Source of the DNA: a virus
Virus record (IMG/VR): IMGVR_UViG_3300025098_000171
Span: 1-32,231 of that record
DNA: 32,231 nucleotides
Reading direction: 5' to 3' (one strand)
Shown here: positions 6,591-13,747 of the stretch, one piece after another
Layout of the letters: each line of letters begins with the position of its first letter
Numbering within the stretch: the first letter of the stretch is position 1
Translations under genes and position numbers: made by a program
The notes under the pieces: generated by a model
Database searches by the model: none
The model's input: only the letters and a program-made list of their open reading frames with translations
What the model was told of the DNA's origin: nothing

Positions 6591-6911
6591 ATGAATAGAG
6601 ATCAAGCGGAGGGTAGGGCATTGGAGTTAAAGCGTAGTGGTATGACAGTGGGTGAGGTATATGAGGTGATGTTATGTGAGGGTTGGTGGAACGATAATAC
6701 CAGTAGGGGGTATGGTATGTATACGTTGCGGCAGTGGTGTAGGGGGGTGAGTGACCAGCGTGGTTACCGTAATCCTCCCAGGAGTGATTTGAGTGAGGGG
6801 GAGCGTAAGGTTAGGCATTTGGAGCAGATGCGTTTATGGAGGTTGCGTAACAAGGCGCATTGTCGGGCATATGATGCTTGGTATCGGAGGGAGTTTAAGA
6901 ACAAGGGTTAG
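6591..6911 (+). CDS. Putative small DNA-binding protein (106 aa)
   Basis: The ATG at 6591 follows AGGGAG by a suitable distance; an in-frame ATG at 6468 would add 41 repeat-derived residues. The first half (around AEGRALELKRSGMTVGEVYE) reads like a helix-turn-helix of the kind found in recombinases and replication regulators, followed by a conserved-looking Trp/Gly segment. The C-terminus is strongly basic (RLWRLRNKAHCRAY). A DNA-binding role is inferred. It is the only rightward gene between two leftward blocks. Confidence 0.55.
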   Translation: MNRDQAEGRALELKRSGMTVGEVYEVMLCEGWWNDNTSRGYGMYTLRQWCRGVSDQRGYRNPPRSDLSEGERKVRHLEQMRLWRLRNKAHCRAYDAWYRREFKNKG

Positions 6912-6942
6912 CTATTGTGCTGCTGTGAACTTATCTGCTGAG

Positions 6943-6963
6943 AGTTATTGGAAACTATTCTTA
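6943..6963 (-). repeat. Dispersed 21-bp motif, copy 3
   Basis: On the minus strand reads TAAGAATAG then TTTCCAATAACT. It lies in the 58-base gap between two convergent genes (ending at 6911 and 6970). Confidence 0.7.
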
Positions 6964-6969
6964 GGTTGT

Positions 6970-7308
6970 TTACCATTTAGAGTCTAGGAAGTCTTGGTAT
7001 TGGTCCGCAGTCTCTTGGAAGTCTTGGTATGATTTGATGAGGAGTTGTATTTTTTTGAGTAGGTTTGCTTCTTTATAGCCTTTAATGTTGGTGATGGGGT
7101 CGATGTTATCGAATCCAGCTTCTATGTATTGCATGTACCATCGGTATTTATGAGATTCTAGTGCGAAGTCTTTATATGCTTTGATGTACTGTGAGTTTGG
7201 TATGTTTTCGGATTGGGCGAGCCATATGGCTTTATCTTCTTGTGTGAGAGTTTTTCTGATCTCCAGGAAGAGGGTACGTTCTTTTTCGTTTTTGAATGGG
7301 AGAGACAT
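6970..7308 (-). CDS. Hypothetical protein (112 aa)
   Basis: No family recognised. The protein is mostly helical, rich in Lys, Gln, Tyr and Ile, without membrane segments; the second half reads like an amphipathic or coiled-coil helix. The start at 7308 has a weak AAGAAAG site. It lies 14 bases after the stop of the gene before it, so it is probably cotranscribed from the promoter near 8110. Confidence 0.65.
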   Translation of the reverse strand: MSLPFKNEKERTLFLEIRKTLTQEDKAIWLAQSENIPNSQYIKAYKDFALESHKYRWYMQYIEAGFDNIDPITNIKGYKEANLLKKIQLLIKSYQDFQETADQYQDFLDSKW

Positions 7309-7322
7309 GTATTATTTCTTTC

Positions 7323-7688
7323 TTAGCAGTAGCAGAGGATAGTGGCAGCGATGCTATCAGGTGATAGGTTTTTATTGTTTTCAATCCAGTTGTCGATTCT
7401 TTTGTCGCTGATGGGGCAATCGATGTTGAGTACCAGGCATGTGTGGTATGCGTCTTTTTGTAAGAGCTGTAGTTCGATTGAGATGGAGAGATCAGCGTTT
7501 GTGTATGTGTTGAATGTAAGTGTTGCGGTATCGGAGATGAGTTCTACATTGAGGGTAGAGATGTACCTTGGCCACATTTCTTTGATGCTTGCTTCAACAT
7601 CTTTCAGGAACTTGATGTAAGCTTGGTTGATGTAGTCATTGAGAGAGAGTGGGTTAATGGCGAATTGTTCATCATTTAGTTGGTTCAT
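7323..7688 (-). CDS. Hypothetical protein (121 aa)
   Basis: No family recognised. The start at 7688 is supported by AAGGAA about 8 bases upstream. The central part alternates in a pattern suggesting beta strands (VELISDTATLTFNTYTNAD), and the N-terminal third looks helical. It sits in the middle of the three-gene leftward unit driven from about 8110. Function unknown. Confidence 0.65.
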   Translation of the reverse strand: MNQLNDEQFAINPLSLNDYINQAYIKFLKDVEASIKEMWPRYISTLNVELISDTATLTFNTYTNADLSISIELQLLQKDAYHTCLVLNIDCPISDKRIDNWIENNKNLSPDSIAATILCYC

Positions 7689-7730
7689 GGTTTGTTCCTT
7701 GTAACGTGTTACAGATATGGGGGTATTTGT

Positions 7731-8048
7731 TTAGTGAGAAAGAGGGTTGTGGAAGTAAAAGTGAACAGTACCTTTTGTTTCAGTAATCCACATTGTTGTG
7801 GCACTGTAGCCATAAGCTAGACCAGCAAGGGTATTACCTGCAGTGGTGCTATTCCATCTTGAGTTTCTTTTTACTCTGACTTCAATGGTAGCTTCGTCAA
7901 TTTCTGAGATCTTGATACCCAGTGCATCGGCGACAGGGGTAAAGGCAGCGATAAGGTTACCTTTTTCGATCACTGGGAAGATTTGATCCTCGGTAAATCC
8001 TTTATCTTTTAGTTCTTGGGCAATATGGATGATATGTGCGCTTAGCAT
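7731..8048 (-). CDS. Hypothetical protein (105 aa), first gene after the 8108 promoter
   Basis: No family recognised. A GGAG site 8 bases upstream supports the start at 8048. The N-terminal half is helical with an acidic patch (KDKGFTEDQIFPVIEKG). The C-terminal half is rich in Ala, Gly, Thr and small aromatic residues (around AGNTLAGLAYGYSATTMW) and may be weakly hydrophobic, but it is not a clear membrane helix. Position directly behind a strong promoter with a palindromic element suggests early or regulated expression. Confidence 0.65.
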   Translation of the reverse strand: MLSAHIIHIAQELKDKGFTEDQIFPVIEKGNLIAAFTPVADALGIKISEIDEATIEVRVKRNSRWNSTTAGNTLAGLAYGYSATTMWITETKGTVHFYFHNPLSH

Positions 8049-8081
8049 AGTATGTACTCCAGAGAGTTAAAGGTCTAAATT

Positions 8082-8100
8082 AAGATTAATGATTAATCTT
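8082..8100. promoter_or_regulatory. Palindromic operator candidate at the transcription start
   Basis: AAGATTAATGATTAATCTT is a palindrome around its central base, within a wider AAGGT...ACCTT pair. It covers the expected start of transcription from the promoter at 8108-8136, so a repressor bound here would block it. It could also form a hairpin in the leader RNA. Confidence 0.5.
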
Positions 8101-8107
8101 GATAACC

Positions 8108-8136
8108 TTTATATATACCTAACTACCGTAAGTCAA
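8108..8136 (-). promoter_or_regulatory. Strong sigma70-type promoter, leftward
   Basis: On the minus strand TTGACT (8131-8136), a 17-base spacer, then TATAAA (8108-8113): 5 of 6 matches in each box with ideal spacing. It points to the genes starting at 8048, 7688 and 7308. Confidence 0.7.
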
Positions 8137-8166
8137 CCATTCAGATAAAAAATAATTTTTTATTAA

Positions 8167-8661
8167 TTAATCAGCATATTGGTCTGAGAAGCAGGCTTCT
8201 TGGTTATAGTATTTAAGTTCGAAGTATGTATCTAGGACTCTTTGAGCATACTTGTATTCAGATCTTCCTTTTTTGCATTTACCCTTGAAGCCTCTATTGT
8301 ATTGTGCGAGTGCTTTACATATGCTGCGTTTTTTATTTATCGTAAGCCATTTTTTCAGAGCAGTTATACCAGCTTGGGTGTAGTCGCATTTACCTGTTTT
8401 TGGGCAGTGGTATTGAGGTAGAACACCTAATGGACCTTTAGCACCTTTTGATGATGTTGGGTTTGAGAATCGTGATTCATGGTATGCGATACTGACAGCG
8501 AGGATTGGGTCAATGTTTTGGTTGATGGCTTCTTTAGCGACCTGAGTGCATACTTTCATTCTACTTGGTAGAGACTTAGAGATCTTGTTTTGGTATGTGG
8601 ATGAAGCATTTGGGCTGAGAATGTTCAGCATAATAATCCAGCATAGGTTTGTAGTATTCAT
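8167..8661 (-). CDS. Lytic transglycosylase-like (SLT/goose-lysozyme fold) lysis enzyme, 164 aa
   Basis: Likely cleaves peptidoglycan glycan strands. The family's core is visible: HESRF (catalytic Glu about residue 62), then a GAKGPLG-LPQYH segment matching the S-x-GA-G-x-Q block, and ALAQYNRG near residues 117-124. The first 20 residues are hydrophobic (LCWIIMLNILS), which could be a signal peptide or signal-anchor for export. Several cysteines suggest disulfides. The ATG at 8661 overlaps the RusA stop (ATGA) and has AAAAGGAA upstream. Stand-alone position, not tape-measure fused, favours a lysis rather than DNA-entry role, but the latter is possible. Confidence 0.75.
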   Translation of the reverse strand: MNTTNLCWIIMLNILSPNASSTYQNKISKSLPSRMKVCTQVAKEAINQNIDPILAVSIAYHESRFSNPTSSKGAKGPLGVLPQYHCPKTGKCDYTQAGITALKKWLTINKKRSICKALAQYNRGFKGKCKKGRSEYKYAQRVLDTYFELKYYNQEACFSDQYAD

Positions 8662-9068
8662 GGTAATTCCTTTTGTGTATCTGCTTTTTTGATAGTGACT
8701 TCTGTCCTTGCAGAGCCATCTCTTTCAGCGTAATACTTGTAAGCGTGAATGATGCATACTTGGGCATCGTCTTGTAGTGTTTTGTTTAGTGCATCTAGGA
8801 CAGCTTTGATGATGTTATCTAGGTCAGGTCTTTTAGTATGAAGTATGAGGCCGTTGGGGTGTTTTTTGGGCATGAGTCTTTGAGGTCTAGGGAATACAGC
8901 ATTAAGTGTAACCTCAATTGCACCTTGTATGTTTTGTTCTTTGATGAGAGCTTTGAGTGCATTCTCATAATCTTTGGTGCGCTTGGGTGTATAAGCTCTG
9001 CCATTTCCGAATCTTGGTCTTGCTTTGGGCACTGGAGTACCTTGCAAGGTGATAGTGATGGGTGTCAT
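8658..9068 (-). CDS. rusA: RusA-family Holliday junction resolvase (136 aa)
   Basis: Cuts four-way DNA junctions made during phage recombination and replication, clearing branched DNA before packaging. Seen: an N-terminal G-x-P-V-P-KARPR block (about residues 10-19), then RPDLDNIIKAVLDALN (residues 80-95) with the catalytic aspartates of PDxDN, and LQDDAQV (98-104), the family's third acidic pair. Length fits the family. The ATG at 9068 overlaps the previous gene's stop as ATGA, so I prefer it to the in-frame start 21 bases upstream. Confidence 0.85.
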   Translation of the reverse strand: MTPITITLQGTPVPKARPRFGNGRAYTPKRTKDYENALKALIKEQNIQGAIEVTLNAVFPRPQRLMPKKHPNGLILHTKRPDLDNIIKAVLDALNKTLQDDAQVCIIHAYKYYAERDGSARTEVTIKKADTQKELP

Positions 9069-9280
9069 TGGAAGACCCTTACGCCCCAAAATTGACCTTT
9101 GTTTTCTCGATCATCGTCAAGGTATGCGATAGCAAAGTTATTCTCTTTGATGAATCTTGTAGCTTCGTAGAAACAATCGAAGTGTCCAATAATTTCTTTA
9201 CGCTCATCATTAGAGTGGTAGATACTGACCCAGTGGTATGGTCTTGGATCTCTAGTGTCGGTGATAATGACTTCTTTCAT
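9065..9280 (-). CDS. Hypothetical protein (71 aa)
   Basis: No family recognised. A small acidic, aromatic protein with an alternating strand-like C-terminus (FAIAYLDDD...FWGVRVF). Starts at 9280 in a 4-base overlap with the upstream gene and ends in an ATGA overlap with rusA, so the three are translationally coupled. Confidence 0.6.
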   Translation of the reverse strand: MKEVIITDTRDPRPYHWVSIYHSNDERKEIIGHFDCFYEATRFIKENNFAIAYLDDDRENKGQFWGVRVFQ

Positions 9281-9465
9281 GACTTTACTCTCTTTCTTAC
9301 GATATAGAGTGCTTGTTTTGGTCCGCCTTTTTTGATTTGTACTTGTTTTTTATTTTTTGAGTATTGAATACCATAGCCACGATCAATCCAGATTTCGACC
9401 TCGTTTTTAGCTTCAAGGTAGTTGGGTGTAATGAGAGCAATGTCCCAGGGTGTTTGTTTTTTCAT
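9277..9465 (-). CDS. Small basic hypothetical protein (62 aa)
   Basis: The frame is open from 9513, but the ATG at 9465 has AAGGAA about 8 bases upstream and is preferred. The protein begins MKKQTPWDIALITPNYLEA and ends in a very basic tail (YIVRKRVKS), with a QVQIKKGGPK patch in between; nucleic-acid binding is possible but not shown. It is the first gene of the leftward block, divergent from the rightward operon at 9610. Confidence 0.6.
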   Translation of the reverse strand: MKKQTPWDIALITPNYLEAKNEVEIWIDRGYGIQYSKNKKQVQIKKGGPKQALYIVRKRVKS

Positions 9466-9609
9466 GTTATATTCCTTTGTGCATACACAAGATAGGTGGT
9501 TTGTAATTATCACCTGATTTTTGGTATAGCAAGACTTATTTCTGATCTTTTCAGAAAATGTTGTCTAGGGTATAATACGATAATAACGAAATAGGCTTGG
9601 AGCGCAGTG
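9466..9609. promoter_or_regulatory. Divergent intergenic region with a CTAGGGTATAAT box
   Basis: Rightward, CTAGGGTATAAT (9565-9576) holds a perfect -10 hexamer about 34 bases before the ATG at 9610, with only a poor -35 (TTTTCA/TTTCAG). The same 12 bases occur at 6328-6339. Leftward, TTGCTA with a weak TAATTA 17 bases on could drive the block starting at 9465. An AGGTG...CACCT inverted repeat lies between. Confidence 0.5.
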
Positions 9610-9870
9610 ATGAACATTAATACAGACTTGGTATTTAAGATTTTAAGCGCAGGTTTATTGCCTGCAATGATATGGGTAAACTCGTTGTCAGTAGACATTG
9701 CTTTGTTAAAAAGAGAGTTAGAGACTAATGAGACTAGGATTCATAAGGTTGAATCTCAGCAAGAGAAGATCTTAGAGTTGGTGAAAGAGAATCAAATCTC
9801 ATTAAAAAGCATGGCAGTTACGATAAACTTTATGAAAGATATATTAACGGACATTAAAAATGCTAAGTAG
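9610..9870 (+). CDS. One-helix membrane protein with coiled coil (86 aa), possible lysis protein
   Basis: ATG at 9610 with GGAG 7 bases upstream; a GTG just before is less likely. Residues about 7-28 form one hydrophobic helix (ILSAGLLPAMIWV), followed by a long charged heptad-like helix (ELETNETRIHKVESQQEK). This layout occurs in phage holins and inner-membrane spanins, but also in unrelated small proteins. It overlaps the next gene by 11 bases, which encodes another one-helix membrane protein. Lysis is a guess from layout only. Confidence 0.6.
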   Translation: MNINTDLVFKILSAGLLPAMIWVNSLSVDIALLKRELETNETRIHKVESQQEKILELVKENQISLKSMAVTINFMKDILTDIKNAK

Positions 9871-10129
9871 TGTGTTTAAAGGTTTAGCATTAGTCATGCT
9901 TTGGGTATTTGGTGCTTTACTTTACCAAGCTGTACTACATGGCGAAGATTACGCCATGTCTTTGCCTGACACTAAGAAGCGTAAGGGTTTACCAATGCTT
10001 ATGGAGATTAGGGTTAGAGATGTTGAGCTTGACATGGGTATGAAAGACATAGAGATTCAGTTAAATGAGATGGCCATTGAGGTTATCGAGCTGCAAGTAA
10101 CAAGAGGTATACTAGATGGAATTAAATAA
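9860..10129 (+). CDS. One-helix membrane protein (89 aa), possible partner of the 9610 product
   Basis: N-terminal hydrophobic helix at about residues 5-26 (GLALVMLWVFGALLYQAV), then a basic stretch and a long acidic helical tail. It starts 11 bases inside the upstream gene and overlaps the MazG-like gene by 14 bases. A pair of overlapping one-helix membrane proteins would fit a holin/spanin pair, but the lytic enzyme is 1.2 kb away on the other strand and no outer-membrane lipobox is visible. Confidence 0.55.
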   Translation: MLSSVFKGLALVMLWVFGALLYQAVLHGEDYAMSLPDTKKRKGLPMLMEIRVRDVELDMGMKDIEIQLNEMAIEVIELQVTRGILDGIK

Positions 10130-10442
10130 CTATCAAAGTAAAGCGAGAGAAACAGCACTTTATCCTAAAGATCAAGGGTTGGTTTATTGTGCGCTAGGTC
10201 TAACAGGGGAAGCTGGAGAAGTAGCGGACAAGATTAAAAAGATCATTCGTGACAAGGGTGGCGTTGTAAGCGCAGAGGACAGAACAGCTTTAGCTAAAGA
10301 GCTTGGTGATGTACTTTGGTATTTAGCTAACCTTAGTCTTGAGTTGAATCTAGCTTTAGACTTTGTAGCCTTGAAGAATGTTGAAAAATTATCAAGTCGC
10401 AAGAACAGAGGCGTGATCTCTGGGAGTGGAGATAACCGATAA
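10116..10442 (+). CDS. MazG-like nucleotide pyrophosphohydrolase (108 aa)
   Basis: Family members hydrolyse (d)NTPs or alarmone-type nucleotides to monophosphates with Mg2+; phage copies are thought to adjust the host nucleotide pool. Seen: GLTGEAGEVADKIKK (residues about 28-42, metal-binding E32/E35) and KELGDVLWYLANL (61-73, E62/D65), the paired E-x-x-E and E-x-x-D motifs of the all-alpha NTP pyrophosphatase fold. Single-domain length is typical of phage MazG-like proteins. Overlaps both neighbours. Confidence 0.85.
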   Translation: MELNNYQSKARETALYPKDQGLVYCALGLTGEAGEVADKIKKIIRDKGGVVSAEDRTALAKELGDVLWYLANLSLELNLALDFVALKNVEKLSSRKNRGVISGSGDNR

Positions 10443-10621
10443 TGCCAGTTAACAAAGTTAAAGGTGGCTACCGTTGGGGTAAAACAGGCAAAATATACAA
10501 AACTAAAGAGGAAGCAGAGCGACAAGGTAGGGCTGTGAGAGCCACTATGGCTTCAAAGGGTAAAGGCAAGGGTAAATCTAAACCTAAGCCAAAGGGTAAA
10601 TCTAAAGGTTACTACAAATGA
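10442..10621 (+). CDS. Small basic protein (59 aa)
   Basis: ATG at 10442 shares a base with the MazG-like stop (TAATG). The product begins MPVNKVKGGYRWGKTGKIY, continues with an EEAERQGRAVRA helix and ends in a Lys/Gly/Ser tail (KGKGKGKSKPKPKGKSKG). The GGYRWGKTGKIY...A-x-x-QGRA pattern recurs in small proteins of many phages; their role is not known to me. Its stop overlaps the next gene's ATG. Confidence 0.7.
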   Translation: MPVNKVKGGYRWGKTGKIYKTKEEAERQGRAVRATMASKGKGKGKSKPKPKGKSKGYYK

Positions 10622-10944
10622 ATATAGAGAAGAAAGTGGCCGATGGTGTAAAGGTTACACATGCAGGCGGAGAACTAGCTCTAACGGATAGAGAGCTAGA
10701 TTTAAGCCTAGAGTTACCTAAAGTTGGTAAAGTGCTATCTGAGGAGCATTTAAAGGCCATTGAGGATGCGATTGAGTTACATGAAGACTTTATCAAGCCT
10801 ATGACTTCTGCGACTAGGGTAGAGGGAGTGTTTGCTAGGTTAGATCTTGGTGGGTATTGGTCTAACTGGGTAGTGGGTGAAGACCTAGAAGATGTTATGG
10901 AGCAGCTAGATGATCTTTATGGTGTATATGAGGATTATCTTTGA
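10618..10944 (+). CDS. Hypothetical acidic protein (108 aa)
   Basis: No family recognised. Strongly acidic, soluble, with an acidic C-terminus (EDLEDVMEQLDDLYGVYEDYL) that looks helical. It is the last gene of the overlapping rightward set, starting inside the previous stop. Its 3' end overlaps the 3' end of the convergent DUF3310 gene by 10 bases. Function unknown. Confidence 0.65.
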   Translation: MNIEKKVADGVKVTHAGGELALTDRELDLSLELPKVGKVLSEEHLKAIEDAIELHEDFIKPMTSATRVEGVFARLDLGGYWSNWVVGEDLEDVMEQLDDLYGVYEDYL

Positions 10945-11234
10945 GCTTCGATACGCTCTATTTCGCTTTGGATATAGAACAGAGCTTTCTTAAGGTCTTC
11001 GATTTCTCTATTTGGGTCTTTGTGTCCTGCTCTGCAAATGTATTTTACTGCATTGCCCAACGAGAAGTTTAACTTCCAAGCATTAATTACGTTTATAGCT
11101 TCATAAATACCAGGTCTATAGTGGTTTGGGTGGTCCACATTTTCGTCTGAATGCTCTGAAAAAGTTTTTGGAAACTCTTGATAGGGGGTCTGCTCATTTT
11201 GGAGCTGCGTGATAAATTGTTCTTTAGTTGTCAT
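10935..11234 (-). CDS. DUF3310-family protein (99 aa)
   Basis: The core VDHPNHYRPGIYEAINVI (about residues 34-50), a central NAVKYICRAGHKD and IEDLKKALFYIQ fit DUF3310, a small phage family sometimes named SaV-like and annotated, without firm proof, as nucleotide kinase related. It is the only leftward gene between 9607 and the window's end. Copy 4 of the dispersed 21-bp motif lies inside it on the coding strand. Confidence 0.8.
   Translation of the reverse strand: MTTKEQFITQLQNEQTPYQEFPKTFSEHSDENVDHPNHYRPGIYEAINVINAWKLNFSLGNAVKYICRAGHKDPNREIEDLKKALFYIQSEIERIEAQR
11163..11183 (-). repeat. Dispersed 21-bp motif, copy 4 (inside a gene)
   Basis: On the minus strand reads TATCAAGAG then TTTCCAAAAACT, matching copy 2 at 19 of 21 positions. 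It lies within the DUF3310 coding sequence, on its sense strand. Confidence 0.65.
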
Positions 11235-11321
11235 GTTAGTTGTCGTTCCTTTTTGGAGTCGTGCCTTATATAGTATATATATATAAGACTAAGTATATAT
11301 ATAAGATCAAGGGTGAATGTT
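11235..11321. promoter_or_regulatory. Divergent promoter region with TATATA repeats
   Basis: Between the leftward DUF3310 gene and the rightward DUF5824-like gene. Rightward, TTGGAG with TATATA 17 bases on is a possible promoter. Two copies of AGTATATATATAAGA-like sequence (around 11273 and 11291) suggest a melting or binding site. Confidence 0.4.
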
Positions 11322-11813
11322 ATGGCTAGAAAACCAAGTAAGTCTAAATCTAAGTCTAAAGTTCCTAAGAAGTACACTGCTGGCCTTTCGGCTAAAGAGA
11401 AGAAAGAGCGTGAAGCTCAAATTAGGAAAAGGGCTAAAGCCTCATCTAAGGGTAAGCCTAGTTATTCACCTATGAAAGGTGATGCGAAAGCAAAGACTAA
11501 GCCATCTAAGTACACAACCCAAGCTAAAAAGAGTGGTCTTAAGAAGAAGATCGAAGATAATACGGTTGGCAAGGGTAAAGAGCCTTACTTAAAGGCAGTA
11601 GCAAAGTCCACTGGTTACCCATTACCCATTCTTAGGACTGTTCACGAGCGTGGTGCAAGAGCTTGGGCAACAGGTCACATACCAGGTGCAAGTCAAGCAG
11701 CATGGAGTCGTGCTAGGGTATTGAGTTTTGTGCAGGGTGGTAAGACTAGTAAGACAGCAGATAAAGAGTTATACAAAAAAGCCAAAGAGCAGATGAGAAA
11801 AAGAAAGAAGTAA
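11322..11813 (+). CDS. DUF5824-like basic protein (163 aa)
   Basis: ATG at 11322 has AAGGGTG 6 bases upstream; a GTG at 11313 sits inside that site and is rejected. The N-terminal half is very basic (Lys/Ser repeats). The C-terminal half has ILRTVHERGARAWATGH followed by PGASQAAWSRARVLSF, the signature of the DUF5824 family common in phages, including T4-like cyanophages. Function unproven; the charge suggests DNA or RNA contact. It leads directly into the terminase gene. Confidence 0.75.
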   Translation: MARKPSKSKSKSKVPKKYTAGLSAKEKKEREAQIRKRAKASSKGKPSYSPMKGDAKAKTKPSKYTTQAKKSGLKKKIEDNTVGKGKEPYLKAVAKSTGYPLPILRTVHERGARAWATGHIPGASQAAWSRARVLSFVQGGKTSKTADKELYKKAKEQMRKRKK

Positions 11814-11818
11814 TCGTT

Positions 11819-13528
11819 TTGGAGATACAGAAAAAGACAAGGGGTAGGAAACCAAAAGCACCCAAACATATTCTATCTAGGGAAGAACTTTTAGATATAT
11901 CAGAGAAGTGTTTCCAGTTCTGCTTAGAAGCAACAGGTATTCAGCTTTACCCATACCAAGAGGAGTTCGCTAGACGTATTTGTCAATCTGTAATCTTGGA
12001 AGATGGTGATGAGATCACTGCCTTATTTGCGAGGCAGAGTGGTAAGACCGAATCGGTATCAGTAGTGGTTGTGGGCTTAAGTGTAATCTTGCCGACTTTG
12101 GCAAAGACACCAGGTATTAGAGAAGACGATAGGATTAACAAGTTTAAGCGAGGACTTTGGGTAGGTATCTTTGCACCCAACTATGAGTTAGCAGGTGTGA
12201 TGCATAGTCGCATGGCGAATCGTATGCAATCTGAGACAATGATGCAGGTGCTAAAAGACCCAGAGCTTGGTATTGACCTACAGGGTGGTCGTAAAGTTCT
12301 TAGGTTACCTAATGGCAGTTTTGTCGATGCGAATAGTGCAGGCCCACAAGCTAACATCGAGGGTAAAACCTATCACTTAATAATTTGTGAGGAAACTCAG
12401 GATATATCTAACTACAAAATCCGTAAGAGTATACACCCAATGGGCGCAAGTACGAATGCGACTATGATTAAGATTGGTACACCTAATCAACAGAAGAATG
12501 AGTTCTTTGATGCTTGTGAGCGGAATAGAAAGAAGACCGCATCACTAGGTAGGAATGAGCTACCTAGCCACTTTCAGTATGATTATGAACACCCAGCGAG
12601 ATACAACCCAAGATATGGTGCTTATATAGAAAAAGAGATTGAGCGTCTAGGGTATGAGTCTGATGAGTTCCGAATGAGCTACAGGCTTCATTGGATGTTG
12701 GAGAGAGGTCACTTTATTGCTCCAGAGATCTTAGATGCTTGTGCTATTAAAAAGACTGACAAGCTTAGGGTAAAGAAAAAAGGGAAGTACGTTCACTTCA
12801 AGAGGAATGAGAGTCATTATTATAATGATAACATGACCGAGAATATGGTGGCCTCGATAGACATTGGGCGCAGCAATGACTCAACTGTTGTGACAGTGGC
12901 TAAGGTATGGTGGGAGAATCCGATTATGTTTGCAGGTGAGGATAGATACCATACTCATATTGTGAATTGGTTAGAGATACAAGGCGATGATCATGAGACA
13001 CAGTACCCACAGATCTTACAGTTCTTAGGGAATTACAAGATAGGCTCAATTATAGTCGATGCGACAGGTCGAGGTGACCCAATTTTTGATCGCTTGAAAG
13101 CAGACCTATATGATCATGGTATTGACGTAAAGCCCTTTGTATTTAGTCAAAGGACTAAGCATGAGGGCTATACAATCCTGTATCAAGAGATTAAGACGCA
13201 AAGGCTTACTTACCCAGGCAGTGATCACTCCAGAGGGTACAAGCGTTGGCAAAAGTTTGTGAGAGAGATGTATGATCTCCAAAAAGACTGGAGAGGGAAG
13301 TACATGGATGTCCATGCTCCTACCAGTGGTAAGAAGAAAACAGGTTCTGGTGGACACGATGACTATAGCGACTCTTTGATGCTTTTATGTTATTTAGTAA
13401 ACCGAAAGATGATCTCTGCTGAGACTGCGGATAACCCATTTATGGGTAATGCAGTTGGAGATACCCGAAGACGTTACTCAGCCCAAATTAGGGGTGGTCG
13501 ATCAAGGAGAAAGTTTGATGGATGGTAA
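11819..13528 (+). CDS. terL: Terminase large subunit (569 aa)
   Basis: ATP-driven DNA packaging motor and nuclease. Walker A ARQSGKT at residues 71-77, Walker B/catalytic LIICEETQ at 187-194, and the RNase H-like nuclease acidic residues in SIDIG (D348), IIVDATG (D414) and HDDYSDS (D514-D518). Both domains are complete. The start appears to be TTG at 11819 with a weak purine site; no in-frame ATG is found before the Walker A motif, so a rare start lowering expression is likely. It ends 11 bases inside the next gene. Confidence 0.92.
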   Translation: MEIQKKTRGRKPKAPKHILSREELLDISEKCFQFCLEATGIQLYPYQEEFARRICQSVILEDGDEITALFARQSGKTESVSVVVVGLSVILPTLAKTPGIREDDRINKFKRGLWVGIFAPNYELAGVMHSRMANRMQSETMMQVLKDPELGIDLQGGRKVLRLPNGSFVDANSAGPQANIEGKTYHLIICEETQDISNYKIRKSIHPMGASTNATMIKIGTPNQQKNEFFDACERNRKKTASLGRNELPSHFQYDYEHPARYNPRYGAYIEKEIERLGYESDEFRMSYRLHWMLERGHFIAPEILDACAIKKTDKLRVKKKGKYVHFKRNESHYYNDNMTENMVASIDIGRSNDSTVVTVAKVWWENPIMFAGEDRYHTHIVNWLEIQGDDHETQYPQILQFLGNYKIGSIIVDATGRGDPIFDRLKADLYDHGIDVKPFVFSQRTKHEGYTILYQEIKTQRLTYPGSDHSRGYKRWQKFVREMYDLQKDWRGKYMDVHAPTSGKKKTGSGGHDDYSDSLMLLCYLVNRKMISAETADNPFMGNAVGDTRRRYSAQIRGGRSRRKFDGW

Positions 13529-13739
13529 TCTGTTGACAATAGAGCAAATAAGTGAGTTGAGTGGGCTAAGTGAGCGACTCGTAAAAAAAGCAATCTCTAA
13601 AGGTGATTTACTTGATCAGACTCCAAAGTGTGTAGGAGAGTGGCTAAAATCTTCAATACAGATTAAAATGAGCGCACCAAAAGCTCGTACAGGCATACGC
13701 AAGGACAGAGAGACTATTGTTCACAGAAAGTGGGATTGA
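13518..13739 (+). CDS. Small helix-turn-helix protein (73 aa)
   Basis: The ATG at 13518 has AAGGAG 8 bases upstream; a longer frame from 13449 lies in terL and is rejected. The N-terminal LTIEQISELSGLSERLVKKA is a clear helix-turn-helix of the MerR/excisionase-like type, as in small terminase subunits of the Nu1 kind. The C-terminus is basic. It lies between terL and the portal gene; no small terminase is seen before terL, so this may be the DNA-recognition subunit. That role is an inference. Confidence 0.7.
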   Translation: MDGNLLTIEQISELSGLSERLVKKAISKGDLLDQTPKCVGEWLKSSIQIKMSAPKARTGIRKDRETIVHRKWD

Positions 13740-13747
13740 GGTGAAAT

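Noticed and set aside
6397-6621. Leftward Ser/Leu-rich frames opposite the purine repeat
   Set aside because: Shadows of the GAGA repeat; low complexity and no start signal.
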